Translations under genes and position numbers: made by a program
Source: Inia geoffrensis
Taxonomy: Eukaryota; Chordata; Mammalia; Artiodactyla; Iniidae
Direction: 5' to 3'
NCBI GenBank assembly: GCA_036417435.1
Contig: CM070901.1
Location: 69,550,501-69,614,500 of the forward strand
DNA length: 64,000 nucleotides
Shown here: piece by piece, positions 49,110-60,435 of the stretch
How the letters are laid out: every line of letters starts with the position of its first letter
Numbering within the stretch: position 1 is the first letter of the stretch
Notes under the pieces: model-generated
The model's database searches: none
What the model saw: only the letters and a program-made list of their open reading frames with translations
Told to the model about the DNA's origin: nothing

Positions 49110-49567
49110 GCTCACTCTTAGATCTACCAGCAGATACCAGGTTTACCCTGCTGTAAGGAAGGACGGGTGGCAACTGATAAAGCAGAAGGGATATGTCTCT
49201 CACTTCCCAGCCTCAGAAAACACGTGAATCCTGGTGGAGCAGAAACAGTTGAGTGATACATCCAAGTGGATGTCTTGGTGACACCCCACTGTATTTTACT
49301 TACTCCATTATAGGGTCAAGGGTGCAACTGAATGTCCAAATGCCCTCAAGCAGTGGTTGAGAAAGGGCCAGTGGACCTAGAGTAGTCACAACGAAGATGA
49401 AGTGCAGGAACCACATTGATTAAAGAGCATGATAAGACCAGAGTCATCACAATAGATAACAAGGATGACCATGGGAGTCATGTATTTACATAGAAATCCA
49501 ACATGGAGAGGTGGAAGTGACCATGGATCAGGTTCCTCTTCCTCCATGCTAAGAAAACTAGAAGGCT
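49110..49567. other. No gene seen
   Basis: Unassigned sequence before the LTR. Confidence 0.35.
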
Positions 49568-50569
49568 TGGTTACCAACCCAGGGTTCTTGGACTCCTTAA
49601 TCAATAGAAATTGATAAGAGGTCAAACTAGAAATTCACGCAAGGCTTTATTGGGACTTGTGTTGTGGCACAAGGGAATGAAAGCAAGTAGCAGGTTCCCT
49701 TGCTCACTCCTGAGTGGGGGTGAGCTGGTCCCTTAAATGGGGTGAGGGTAGGGGTGGACCCTTGGGTCAAGCCAGAGGGGTGGCTTAGGTGGTCTGCATA
49801 CCCCCTTGGTGGTGCTTTGTGCAGGGATCATGTGCGGGACCCTGCTTTTGCTTGACACCTCAGAAGTGGAAGTTGAGCTTTTGGTTGTTTTGTATCTTTT
49901 TTTTAATGAATTTATTTTTATTTATATTATTTATTTTTGGCTGCGTTGGGTCTTCGTCTCTGTGCATGGACTTTCTCTAGTTGCAGCAAGGGGCAACTCT
50001 TCATTGTGGTGTGCTGGCTTCTCATTTTGGCGGCTTCTCTTGTTGCAGAGCACGGGCTGTAGGTGTGTGGGCTTCAGTAGTTGTGGCACATGGGTTCAGT
50101 AGTTGTGTCTCGAGGGCTCTAGAGCACAGGCTCAGTAGTTGTAGCACATGGGCTTATTTGCTCCGCAGCATGTGGGATCTTCCCAGACCAGGGCTCGAAC
50201 ACATGTCCCCTGCATTGGCTGGTGGATTCTTAACCACTGCGCCACCAGGGAAGTCCCAGTCATTTTGTATCTTATTGTTCATAATTGACTAACTGTCATG
50301 TGTGCAGTTATTTTTAGGCCCTTATAGTTTCTTTGTATTCTGTTGCTGGAGGAGAGTTTTGTCCAGGTGCAAGCACTGCAACAAAGGGTCCCAGGTCCCA
50401 GGTCCCAGTTCCAGCCTGTCTCACCTGCACCAGAACTTGATTCACCCAGAGGATAATGGGAAAGAAAGGGCAGGAGCAGGACTTGAATTTCATTGTTTAC
50501 TCATAAAATGACTTAATTACTAAATTGCCCCAGTTTACATGAAAAAGGCTAGATGACTTTTTTCTGTCA
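49568..50569 (-). repeat. Probable class I endogenous retroviral solo LTR, holding a SINE
   Basis: On the minus strand the order is U3-like sequence, ATTTAAG (TATA-like, opposite 49733-49739), CAATAAAGCCTTGC (polyadenylation signal opposite about 49651) and a 3' end ...GGTTGGTAACCA. Candidate boundaries are TG/CA with ggct below and ggca above, a 4-bp duplication with one change. No internal viral genes are present. A tandem ggtccca run lies at 50387-50407. The SINE at 49899-50262 splits U3. Confidence 0.55.
49899..50262 (-). mobile_element. CHR-type long SINE in LTR
   Basis: Reverse long SINE. Flanked by ttttgtatctt (11 bp, 49888-49898 and 50263-50273). Confidence 0.93.
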
Positions 50570-50965
50570 GGCAGATTGGGAGGTCAGAATTACAAAGTAG
50601 ACTGAACTGCAGAACCGTTATAAAGTTAGATTTTTATGTGCTTGCATGCATAGCCTATAAAATGCACAAACATTTTAGAGATTTTGATATTTTTATATTT
50701 CAAAAATATTTTATAATGAGAATACTGTGTACTCATGCATATCTTATGTATCTTTTAATAAATAGATCAGTATAATAATTTTTATTTGCTCAGTAATTAT
50801 CAATTTTGATCATTATAGTTTGATTCAACACCTACCTTGTGTCACAAATGGGGTCTAAAGTTTACCCTGATTCTTTTTTATATTTTTAAGGTGAGGAGCA
50901 GTAAATCGCCTTTTATTATGCCATTTCTAATTCAGTTGCTTTAATTTTATGGAAGCTTTCATGTC
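50570..50965. other. No gene seen
   Basis: AT-rich spacer. Confidence 0.4.
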
Positions 50966-50980
50966 AAAATCCTTTACTGT

Positions 50981-51180
50981 TGGGCTTCCCTGGTGGCACA
51001 GTGGTTGAGAGTCCACCTGCCGATGCAGAGGACACAGGTTCGTGCCCTGGTCTGGGAAGATCCCACATGCCGCGGAGCGACTAGGCCCGTGAGCCATGGC
51101 CGCTGAGCCTGCACGTCCGGAGCCTGTGCTCGGGAACGGGAGAGGCCTCAACAGTGAGAGGCCCATGTACCACAAAAAAA
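50981..51180 (+). mobile_element. CHR-type short SINE
   Basis: Head gggcttccctggtggcacag, poly-A tail. Flanked by aaaatcctttactgt (15 bp, 50966-50980 and 51181-51195). Confidence 0.95.
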
Positions 51181-51195
51181 AAAATCCTTTACTGT

Positions 51196-52241
51196 CGACC
51201 CTTTTCAGGTTTTCAGGACTAATGAAATTACCTAATTTATCAGAAAGGTGTTATGTTGACTCTTTGCATATTTCCGTTTAATTCTCTTTCTTTGCCTTTG
51301 TGACTTAGCTTATAAAGGGCAGGAGAGGACCCAACCTGAAGGACCTTTTCTAAACTCTCTTTGGCTCCTCCTGACCCTCCCCTTGTACTTCTTCTGGCTT
51401 CTCTTGATCTCCTACCACAGGAAGCTCCAATTTGGATCTGCTTCTAACTTTTCTTTCTTTTCAGCCAATTTCACAGCATTCTTTCAGCAATTTGCTCCCT
51501 GAGCTGTTAGTCTTCTCTTCCTCTGAGCCTGCTGTGCATCCTGTCCATGAGGGAGACCCTTCTTTCCGTCCCGCAAGGACTTCTTTATGTGGCTCATCTC
51601 TAGCCAGAAGAAGCGAAGCCTCAGACCAAGTCTTGGGCGCTGCATACCCATCATATGCAGTTAGGAGTTCTCTCCAATTCACTCCCTCACTTCCCACCCG
51701 ATGGTTCCCTTTCCTTTGAAGTCCCACATGTTTGAAAATATTCTCTCTAGAAGGATTTTAGCTCACTGCAAACCCATTTCCTAAAAGATATCTGTATTTT
51801 TGCTTTGCTTATCTTATTAAAGCACAAGGCACTTAGGTTTCTACGCAATATCCTCTCTAGTGACCACTTGTTCAAGCATCCAATTTATGTTAAAAGAGGA
51901 TTCGGTGGAGTGGCAATTTTGATGTGGTTTGTACCACATTAAAAAGTGGACTGGTCACTTTAAATTTAAGCTTGAGATAAACACTAGATCACATTCTGAC
52001 CGTGTAATTATCTACTGGAATATGGCCAATGGGTGTCTTTGAGTGACTTTTGCTTTTATTTATGTTAACAAAAGGTTGAGGAAGTGAAGATCAATTATTA
52101 GAGCCTAGACCCCAGCTCCACTTTTGCCCTGGCTGTGATGTATAAAACTTCACTAATCATTTGAAATCTTGGTTCTGTAACTTTACCTATATAGGCTTCC
52201 TCCTGCAAGGCATGCACACCTGTTTGGGTAGGGATTTCATC
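51196..52241. other. 3' flank of receptor pseudogene; no gene seen
   Basis: Non-repetitive in appearance, with a weak MIR-like trace at 52100-52195. The 95-codon frame at 51432-51719 and its antisense partner show no family features. Confidence 0.4.
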
Positions 52242-53173
52242 TTAGGAAAGGGATTTCCTACCCACCACTCTCCACAGAGCATCCTAGACTTCTTTGTTTC
52301 TTAGACTACACACAACAGGGTTTAGTAAAGGTGTGATGACAGTGTAGGTCACTGAGATCATCCTTGGTGTTCTCTGACTTGGGCTTGGGGTAGGGAGTAG
52401 AGGCACAGCCGTAGTGGACAATGACCACAGTGAGGTAGGAGGCACAGATGGCAAAGGTCTTCTTCCGGCCCTCAGCTGAGGCGATCTTGAGAATGGTGGA
52501 AATAATGAGGATGTAGGAGATGAAGAGGAAGGTTGCAGGGGCTGTAATGACCAAGAGCCTGATAATTAAGGCCAGGATATCATTGATGATTGTGGTAGCA
52601 CAGGCCAGGTCCAACACAGGTTGAACATTGCAGAAAAATGCTCAATCAGTGCCTTTCAAAAGAGCAGTCTGAAAATGGCCACAGTCTGAAAATGGCCACA
52701 GCCTGAACCAGCGAGAGTGAGAACCCCGTGGCACAGACTGAGGATGCCAGCCTGGCACAGTCTCTCCAGTACATGATGATCGAGTAATAAAGTGGCAGAC
52801 GGCCGCATAGCAGGCATACCCCCTTATTGCCAATAGGAGGCAGCTGGTGATGGCAAAGCCAAGGAAGAAGAAAAGCTGAGTCCCACAGCCCTCCAGGGAA
52901 GTGGATTGGCTCAGACCTACAAGGCTGGAAAGCATGCGAGGGATGATGACCAGAGAGTAGAAAGTGTCTGATAGGAGAGGACACTTAGAAAGAAGTACAT
53001 GGGGGTGTGGAGATGATGGTCAATGTGGATTATAGTCACAATGATGACATTGCCAGCCAGAGTTAGAATATACAGGGTAAGAAATGCCACAAAGAGTGTG
53101 AGCTGATGTTCTTGGAAGTTGGAGAAACCTTGGAAACAAACTCTCTTACCTCTGTGTGGTTGGCTGTCCTCAT
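52242..53173 (-). pseudogene. Olfactory receptor pseudogene, OR10J-like, frameshifted
   Basis: Close to full length (932 bp, ATG at 53173, stop at 52242-52244). N-terminus MRTANHTEVREF keeps the NHT glycosylation site; one T is lost about codon 13, and the next frame gives FQGFSNFQEHQLTLF, TM1 LTLAGNVIIVTII and PMYFFLSVLS. Further shifts occur in the TM2 to TM3 region. The DRY loop reads GYACYAAVCHF. A 17-bp tandem duplication (52665-52698) shifts the frame after TM4. LDLACA..INDILALII, KIASAEGRKKTFAICASYLTVVIVHYGCAS (TM6), PLLNPVV and RNKEV follow, the last with a TAG before DALWRVVGR. Gene order and strand match the copy at 25459-26385. Confidence 0.93.
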
Positions 53174-53499
53174 TGAAGATCTCAGTTCTGAAAGACAAAG
53201 TCAGCACCATCTCTTTGGACCAGAGACTGCCCTGCCCTCTGGTGAGCACACTGTCCAGAGCAAAGATTGAACACCACAAAGACCCAGTTCAAAACTTCAT
53301 GAATCAACTGCCTTTTCCAGGGACACAGCAGACTAGGTCCTAGAACTGGAATTAAAGATACAGAGATTTTGAGCAACACTATTTAAAAGTTTTAGGTAAA
53401 ACATTCTTTTCAAGTACTCCTGGGTCAGGTAAAAAATGACAACCTATGTATGGCCCATGAAATTGGTCTCAAATTTTTCTAAAACTGGATTTTCTTAAA

Positions 53500-54265
53500 A
53501 TGTAGACCACAGTCTCAGGCCACAGTGTAATTAAGCTAGAAATTGTCACAAAAAGGAACTTGAAAAATTACAAATAGTTGATAATCTAACCAATGGTTCA
53601 AAGAGGAGCTAATAATGGAAGTTAGAAAATATTTAGAATTAAAGAATAATAAAAGAATCATGTACCAAAACATGTACAATGCATTTGGAACATAATTAGA
53701 GGAAAGTTTGTAGTTTAAAATTCTTGTCTGTTACAATTTTTTTAAAGGCTGAAAATTAATGAGTAGACCATCCATCCTAAGAAGTTATAAAAATAAGATA
53801 AAAAAAGACAGTAGAAGGAAAAAAAAATAATGACACAATGGTAACGATATATAAAAGAAAGATAAAACAGACAAGGTCCACAAGGTTAAAAGTTTATAAA
53901 CTTTAGGTAAACTGCTAGTGAAACTGACCAATAAAAAAAAAAAAAGAGAACATAAACTCTAGTATGAATTAATAAAGGGACACAATAACAGAAGCTTTAG
54001 ACACAAAAAGATGAAGATCAACATTATGAACAACTTAATATCAATACATTTTTAAACTTCAATGAAATGGATGCATTTCTAGAAAAATAATTACCAATAT
54101 CGAATGAAGAAGATACTTGAAAACTACTGGAAATAAAGACAGTAGTGAAAAATCTACAAATAAACCTCCAGGCCAAGAACAATTTACCAATACATGCTAT
54201 AAAACATTCAAGGATAAATTAATTTCAGTCTTACACTAACTATGTTTGGTAATAGAAAAAGAGGG
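53500..54265 (+). repeat. Old L1 ORF2, part 1 (endonuclease to start of RT)
   Basis: 'agaccacagtctcaggccac', 'caatggttcaaagaggagct', 'actgctagtgaaactgacca', 'tgaaatggatgcatttctag', 'cctccaggccaagaacaat' follow ORF2 order. It breaks off at 'aatagaaaaagaggg', where the LTR is inserted. Confidence 0.75.
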
Positions 54266-54333
54266 CATAGTGGAGCAAAAGAGACCAAAATGTGTCTCTT
54301 TAGCATGAGGGTTAATTTAGGCTGATTATTTTT

Positions 54334-54686
54334 TTTTAATAAATTTATTTTATTTATTTATTTTTGGGTGCGTTGGGTATTCGCTGCTGCACGTGGGCTT
54401 TCTCTAGTTGCTGCGAGCAGAGGCTACTCTTCATTGCAGTGCATGGGTTTCTCATTGCAGTGGCTTCTCTTGTTACAGAGCACAGGCTCTAGGTGTGTGG
54501 GCTTCAGGAGTTGTGGCACGTGGGCTCAATAGTTGTGGTTCATGGGCTCTAGAGTGCAGGCACGCTAGTTGTGGCACACGGGTTTAGTTGCTCTGTGGCA
54601 TGTGGGATCTTCCTGGACCAGGGATCAAACCCGTGTCCCCTGCATTGGCAGGCGGATTCTTAACCACTGTGCCACTAGGGAAGCCC
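54334..54686 (-). mobile_element. CHR-type long SINE in LTR
   Basis: Reverse long SINE. Its flanks are taggctgattattttt (54318-54333) and taggttgcttattttt (54923-54938), once the later SINE is removed. Confidence 0.9.
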
Positions 54687-54693
54687 TAGGTTG

Positions 54694-54696
<3 letters not shown>

Positions 54697-54732
<36 letters not shown>

Positions 54733-54922
54733 GGTACGCGGGCCTCTCACTGTTGTGGCCTCTCCCGTTGCGGAGCACAGGCTCCGGACGCGCAGGCTCG
54801 GCGGCCATGGCTCACGGGCCCAGCCGCTCCACGGCATGTGGGATCTTCCCGGACCGGGGCACGAACGCGTATCCCCTGCATCGGCAGGCGGACTCTCAAC
54901 CACTGCGCCACCAGGGAAGCCC
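54697..54922 (-). mobile_element. CHR-type short SINE nested in the long SINE's target duplication
   Basis: Reverse short CpG-rich SINE with a 30-base T-run. Flanked by taggttgctt (54687-54696 and 54923-54932), which is the start of the long SINE's own duplication. It is therefore the youngest layer. Confidence 0.95.
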
Positions 54923-55429
54923 TAGGTTGCTTATTTTTAAGTTCCAAAGACTCAGGAAGAATCTTTGACCTTTCCTCTAACTGACTAAAAGAATGTAGAT
55001 GGAGGACTTGTTCCAGGAAGGGAGTTGGCACAATAGATAACTATGGTATGAACCAGTTATGGTAGACAGGGAGGAACCTAGCAAAGTCTGCTTGTTAAAA
55101 TTTCTGGGTCCCATTGTTTCTGCCTGGCCCAGCAAGCATTTGTTTACTAAACATTTGCTTTTCCATCTCCTTGTGAATTGCCTTTCTCTCCTGTGAAGTC
55201 CCAAAGCACTACTCCCAACATTCTTTTTTTTCTTTGGCTGCAGATGGTATTTAAGATGAGGGTTTTAGCCATTTTGGTGAGTTACTCAGTTTTCCTGAAT
55301 CTCTCCCATATATACATGTTATTAAACTTTTGTTTGGTTTTCTCTCACTAATGAGTCTCAGGTCAATTTAATTCTTAGACCAGCCAGAAGAACCTTGAAT
55401 AGTAGAGGAAACTTTCTTCCTTCCTGACT

Positions 55430-57473
55430 AGGGAATACTCCTTACCTCATTTTTTGCAGCTGGAATTATCTTGACACCAAATTTATCAGGCCAATATCAT
55501 ACACAGAAATAGATGCAAAATTCTTAAGCAAAATGTCACCAAACCACAACCAACAGTGTATAAGATGGATATGTGACCAAGTTGGTTTTATTTTAGGATG
55601 GAAAGTTTGTTTAACATTAAAGCAGTCCAGTTATATATTTCCTCACATGAATTGTTTAAAGGAAAAGAGACATGATTATTTCAATAGCTGCCAAAAAGCA
55701 TTTTTAAAATTCAGTGTCTACTTATAAGAGCCCTTAGTAAACAAACAATAAAAGATTTTCTTTAAGCTGATAAAACATGTATACAGCAATTCTTCAGCCA
55801 ACATATACCTAGAGGTGAGATACTGAAGGATTCTCTTTAAGATTAAGAACAAGATAAGGGTGTCTGCTTTATCCACTTCTCTTCAACATTGAATATTGAA
55901 TATTCTAGAATATTCTAATTTCTTGCCCAGTAAGGCAAGAAAAAAGGAATTAAAAATACAAGGATTGAGAAGGAAGAAATTCTTTATAGATGATATGGTT
56001 GTGAACATAGAAAATCTAAGAGAAGCTACTGATAAATTATTAGAATTATTAAGAGAGTTTAACAAGCTTTCTGGATAAAATTTATATATAAAAATTCATC
56101 ACATTTCTGTACATAAACAAATTGATATCAAATTAAATTTAGAAGGGCTATCATTTATAATGCTTAAAAATAGAAAATACCTAGGAATGAAGACCTTTAT
56201 TAAGAAAATTATAAAATCTTAATAATGAACACTAAAGAAGACTGAAATGAATGGTGCAGTACACAATGCTTATGAATTGGAAGATCTAATATTATGAAGA
56301 TTCCAGTTAATAAAAAATCCATGAATTCATACTCTGAATTCTGTGCAATTCAATCAGAATTCCAAATGGATTGTTTTTGGTTCGTTGGTTGTTAGATTGA
56401 CAGCTGATCCTAAAATTTATATGGAAGTACAAAAATCCAAGAGAAGCCAAAGCACTCTTAAAGAAGAAGAAGAAGTAGAGAGGGTTGCCTTTCAAATACC
56501 ATTACTTATTATAAGGCTATAGGAATTAAGAAGGTATGGTATTGTCACAGGGATAAGTGGTCACACCAATGGGCAAAAAATGGAGTTCTGGTATATGGAA
56601 ACTCTTTGCACCAGAGCTGGCATTGCAGATTGGTGGAAAGCACAGAGTCATCAATTAATGGTCCTAGAATAGTTGGTTTATCCATATGGGAAAAAATGAA
56701 ATTAGGTTAGCTTACACCATTTAAAAACAGTTTCAAATGTATTAAAAGGAAATGAACAAAACATCCTATGAAATGTCTAGAAGATAATATATGAGAATAT
56801 TTTTTAAATTTGGGATAGTAGAAGATACAAAACATAAAAGAAAATAATGATACATTTTATTCCATGAAAATTAACTTCTATTTTTCAAAATAAGTCACAA
56901 GAAAAGAAAAAGGTAGAAACCAGAAAAACATTTACAATGAAATACCAGATAAAATAATAATATCTGGAACATCTAAAAACCAAAAAGATCAGCTTAATAT
57001 AATGATAGTTTAAAAAGAAAACAAATTTTATATGAGAGGAAATACAACTGGCATATGAACAGATTTTTAGCATCATTAATAGCCAGGGAAAAATAAGACC
57101 ACAGACCACAAGCTAAGACCACAGACCATTTCACACTTATCAGATTGCAAAAAATCAAAACTATCACAGATATAGAGTAATGGAAGCTCCAGTTCCCTGT
57201 TGAAGGGAATGTGAACTGATAAAATTATTTTTGGAAAACAGGTAGAAATTACCTGTCAAAGCTGAAAATGAACATATCCTATGTAATTCCACCAATCGAT
57301 ATTTAACCCAGAAAAACTAAAGAATCACAGGCAAGAAGATTAAAGCAAGTTTGTTTATTATAGAAAAATAAAACTGAAACAAACCATGTTTTTCAAAAGC
57401 AGAAAGGATATTTAAACTGAAGTAAATTCTTACAATGAAGTATTATAGAGCATTGAATGAATTAATTATAAAG
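55430..57473 (+). repeat. Old L1 ORF2, part 2
   Basis: Resumes 'gggaatactccttacctcat', then 'tagatgcaaaattcttaagc', 'tttattttaggatggaaag', a degraded YADD region near 55985 ('tttatagatgatatgg') and the C-terminal part. No frame longer than about 60 codons remains. Confidence 0.75.
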
Positions 57474-57682
57474 CTGGGGTGGGCAAACTACAGCCCATAG
57501 GCCAGCTGTGCTTGTAAATAAGGCCTTATTAAAACACAGTCACACCCATTTTTTATGTATTATGTGTGACTGCTTTTGCACTAAATTAGTAGAGTTAAAT
57601 AGTGGCAACAAAGACTGTATGGCCTGCGGAGACTAAAATATTCACTAACTGATCCTTTACAGAAAAAGTGTGCTGACTTCTG
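57474..57682. mobile_element. hAT-Charlie-like MITE in L1
   Basis: Starts ctggggtgggcaaactac and ends gtgtgctgacttctg, imperfect terminal inverted repeats, with 'ttgtaaataaggccttatta' inside as in a known mammalian non-autonomous hAT. The 8-bp target copies (ttataaag and ttaaagat) are only partly alike. Confidence 0.65.
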
Positions 57683-58140
57683 TTAAAGATCATTAAAGGT
57701 ACTAATTACATTTTCACGAATCAACACGGATGAATCTCAAAATCATAATGTTGAATAATAGAAGCAAATCAAAGATTGTATACATATGTTTGTGTGTGTA
57801 TTCCATTTATTTAATGTTCAAAAGGCAAGATTAAATAATATATAGTTTAGAAATAAATATGTTCTGTAAAGCAGTATATTCTTTAAAAACATGGGAAATT
57901 TAAAACATGGAAATTCTGTAACCTAAAATTCATGATAGTGATTATTTGGCATATATTTGAAGTACTTGAAAGTATTTGAAGTATTTGAAAGGAGCATATG
58001 TGAGGCTTCTGGCTTTATGGTGATGTTCTGTTTCTTAGCTTTGGCAGAGGGTACCTAGGTAATTGTTTTGTTATTTTTCTTAAAATGTGCATTTGTTTTA
58101 ATGCACATTTAAATGCACACCATATTTTACAATAAAACTT
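57683..58140 (+). repeat. Old L1, part 3 (3' end)
   Basis: Continues ORF2 end and 3' UTR text ('gaatctcaaaatcataatgt', 'gtatacatatgtttgtgtg'). Confidence 0.55.
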
Positions 58141-58480
58141 TTAGTGTTATAATCAAGAAAAGTGTTCATGATATTGTTAAATGGAAGAAATGTTGCAAAA
58201 TAGTAAAGGTCATATGATCCCAATATTGTAATGAAAAGCAAAGATATATACCCACATAAATGTGGATATGTATGTACAGGAAAAAAGACTAAGAATATAG
58301 AAATGAATATATGTGTCAGTTGTAAACAGAGACTAATACTAATGTATTATTTTTTAAAAATATATTGTTCAGCTTTTAAATGATGCATATGAAAAAATTT
58401 TAATTCAAGGGAAAATAATAGGTTAAAAAGCAGGATATGGTATGTTATATGCAGAATTATCAAAGTATGAATACAGAGAA
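58141..58480 (+). repeat. Possible further L1M 3' end
   Basis: 'ttcatgatattgttaaatgg', 'catatgatcccaatattgta' and 'tgtacaggaaaaaagactaa' resemble an L1M tail. Confidence 0.4.
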
Positions 58481-58714
58481 AGCTAAATAGAAATCATCAA
58501 AATGTTAGTAGTGTGTGATTCTGCATGGTATAACTCTGGGTGAATTTCTACTATCTCCTGAATTGTTCAAAGTGTCCATGATGAATATGTACTACTTAGG
58601 CAGTGGGGTGGAGGATAGGTTTAATTTTTTTAAGCCTCCCTTGAGGTCATTCTTATCACCTTCTTTCTATTTAAGTATCCCTCCAGTCTTGGTTCTGTTG
58701 GCATTTTTCATTCT

Positions 58715-58890
58715 CATATGATGGCACATCACATTCAGTTGAAATTATTTATTATCTAACTTTTCAACTACATTGTAAGCTTTTTGATGACAGAGGTCAT
58801 ACTTAGTCATTTCCACATACCCAGAACCTAGCCCAGTATTTGCCATTTCTTAAGCTTTTGATAACTATGTGAACAAATAAATGAAGTAAT
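58715..58890 (+). repeat. L2 LINE 3' end
   Basis: 'cattgtaagctttttgatga', 'agaacctagcccagtatttg' and 'tgaacaaataaatgaagta' fit the L2 tail. Confidence 0.6.
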
Positions 58891-59214
58891 ACTCTCTATG
58901 TACTTCTAGTCTGGAGGAGGAGACCCATACCTCTGCCAGGTATATACAGCAGTTCTGCCTTGGGCACATGGAAACCAGGACAAAGTATTGAAGTCAGAAT
59001 CTTCACTTAACCCCATTAAGTTTCAGAAATTGAGAGACTACCAGAGAAAAAAGATATGAAAGAACAATATAGGAAAACATGAAAAACCATTATTGTTAAG
59101 AAGGGACATAGATAATGCATCTGGAGTAGTTTTCCAATCCTTAATCTGACTTTTGGTGAACAGCTCTTTTCTCCAAAAAATGGTAGAAAATTATACAAAA
59201 TTTTAGCATTTTAC

Positions 59215-59400
59215 AGTTTCCTTTATTCTTCAAAGTAATAATACATCTACTACCCAAAAATAACTGTGTGGTAGAAATGTGAGGTTGCTTAATTCCAAAA
59301 AGGATGAAGGTGTTGCCTAATATCACATATTTATTTCATGGCAGAGAGAATTTGGGAACCCAGCTCTCTTTACCTTGTACTCTGAGTCCTCTGCTCTTGA
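59215..59400 (+). repeat. MIR SINE relic
   Basis: Ends 'gggaacccagctctctttac' and 'tctgagtcctctgctcttg', matching the MIR 3' half. Confidence 0.55.
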
Positions 59401-59522
59401 AAGACCTCAGTACTGGAGGGAAGATGTCCTTTTTATCTCAGCTGAAATACTGATACATGTAACACTGATACACAGAATTTGATGAGCTTTCTCTAGGAAG
59501 ACATTTTTAAAAAGAGGAAATC

Positions 59523-59701
59523 GGGGCTTCCCTGGTGGCGCAGTGGTTGAGAGTCCGCCTGCCGATGCAGGGGACACGGGTGCGGGAGGATCCCACATGC
59601 CACGGAGCGCCTGGGCCCGTGAGCCATGGCAGCTGGGCCTGCGTGTACGGAGCCTGTGCTCTGCAATGGGAGGGGCCGCAACAGTGAGAGGACCGTGTAC
59701 C

Positions 59702-59728
<27 letters not shown>
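59523..59728 (+). mobile_element. CHR-type short SINE, with internal deletion
   Basis: Head ggggcttccctggtggcgca and a long poly-A. Flanked by aaaagaggaaatc (59510-59522 and 59729-59741). It lacks about 15 bases of the box-B region (after gacacgggt), which would remove part of the internal promoter. Confidence 0.95.
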
Positions 59729-59737
<9 letters not shown>

Positions 59738-59741
59738 AATC

Positions 59742-60235
59742 ACTTTATCTTGTTCTGGGTTGTTTTGATGTCTCTGTGAAGAGACAGGGGCATGGATTTG
59801 ATACGTATTACCTAATTTCCTTTTAGTTCTTAACATAGTTACTACTGTCTGGTGGAAGGGCAAGGCTCAGAAAAACACAGTACTTCCTTTATTTGTTTTC
59901 TTCTGCTGCAAGACTAGCATCTATCTGACTAGAAACTCCAGCGTCAGCCCCATTCATATCCACATCCCACATCCCACAAACACACACACACACATACACA
60001 CACATAGAGATTATGTCAAGCATATTTCTCTGGAAGTAGTGATCTGGATGCCCCCATGTAACATTGCTGGATAAGAGCTGGGCAAAGAACCTGACCCAGG
60101 ATTGAGCATAATAAGTAAGGGGAGTCAAAGCAACATATAGACCTCAAAAGCTGATGGAACAATAAAGTTGGCCCTTACACTCTGAATGTCTGAGTTAGTT
60201 TTTGCATTTACATTTACTAATGAACATTTGATTAA
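59742..60235. repeat. CA microsatellite (59976-60006) in unassigned sequence
   Basis: Short CA run; the remainder is not recognised. Confidence 0.7.
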
Positions 60236-60239
60236 AATA

Positions 60240-60435
60240 TACTATATGCTGGCCTATTAAGACACTCTGAATAACTTGCAATTTAGAATTACCCTACAAG
60301 GAAATAAAATACATACTCCCATTTTATAGATGGATAATTTGAAGCTGGGAAGGATAAACTACTTGTCAGACTCACATATCTAGTAATTGACAAGACCAGC
60401 TGTGAAACACAGTATGTGTGACTCCAAATTCTACA
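60240..60435 (+). repeat. MIR SINE relic
   Basis: 'catactcccattttatagat', 'ggataatttgaagctgggaa' and 'gactccaaattctacatgct' follow MIR order. Confidence 0.55.

Larger units (their letters stand above)
54266..55429 (+). repeat. ERV1-type LTR inside L1, itself holding two SINEs
   Basis: L1 text stops at aggg (54262-54265) and resumes at aggg (55430-55433), a 4-bp duplication that fits a retroviral insertion. The insert has class I LTR features: 'tctctttagcatgagggtta', an attaaac near 55321 and 'agaccagccagaagaacctt' near the end. Without SINEs it is about 560 bp. The outer bases are worn. Confidence 0.7.

Noticed and set aside
51432..51727. Overlapping sense and antisense frames of 95 and 88 codons
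   Set aside because: Moderate GC lowers stop frequency; no protein features were recognised in either.
54569..55031. Frames of 79-118 codons on both strands
   Set aside because: SINE translation only, including poly-Phe or poly-Lys from the A/T tract.
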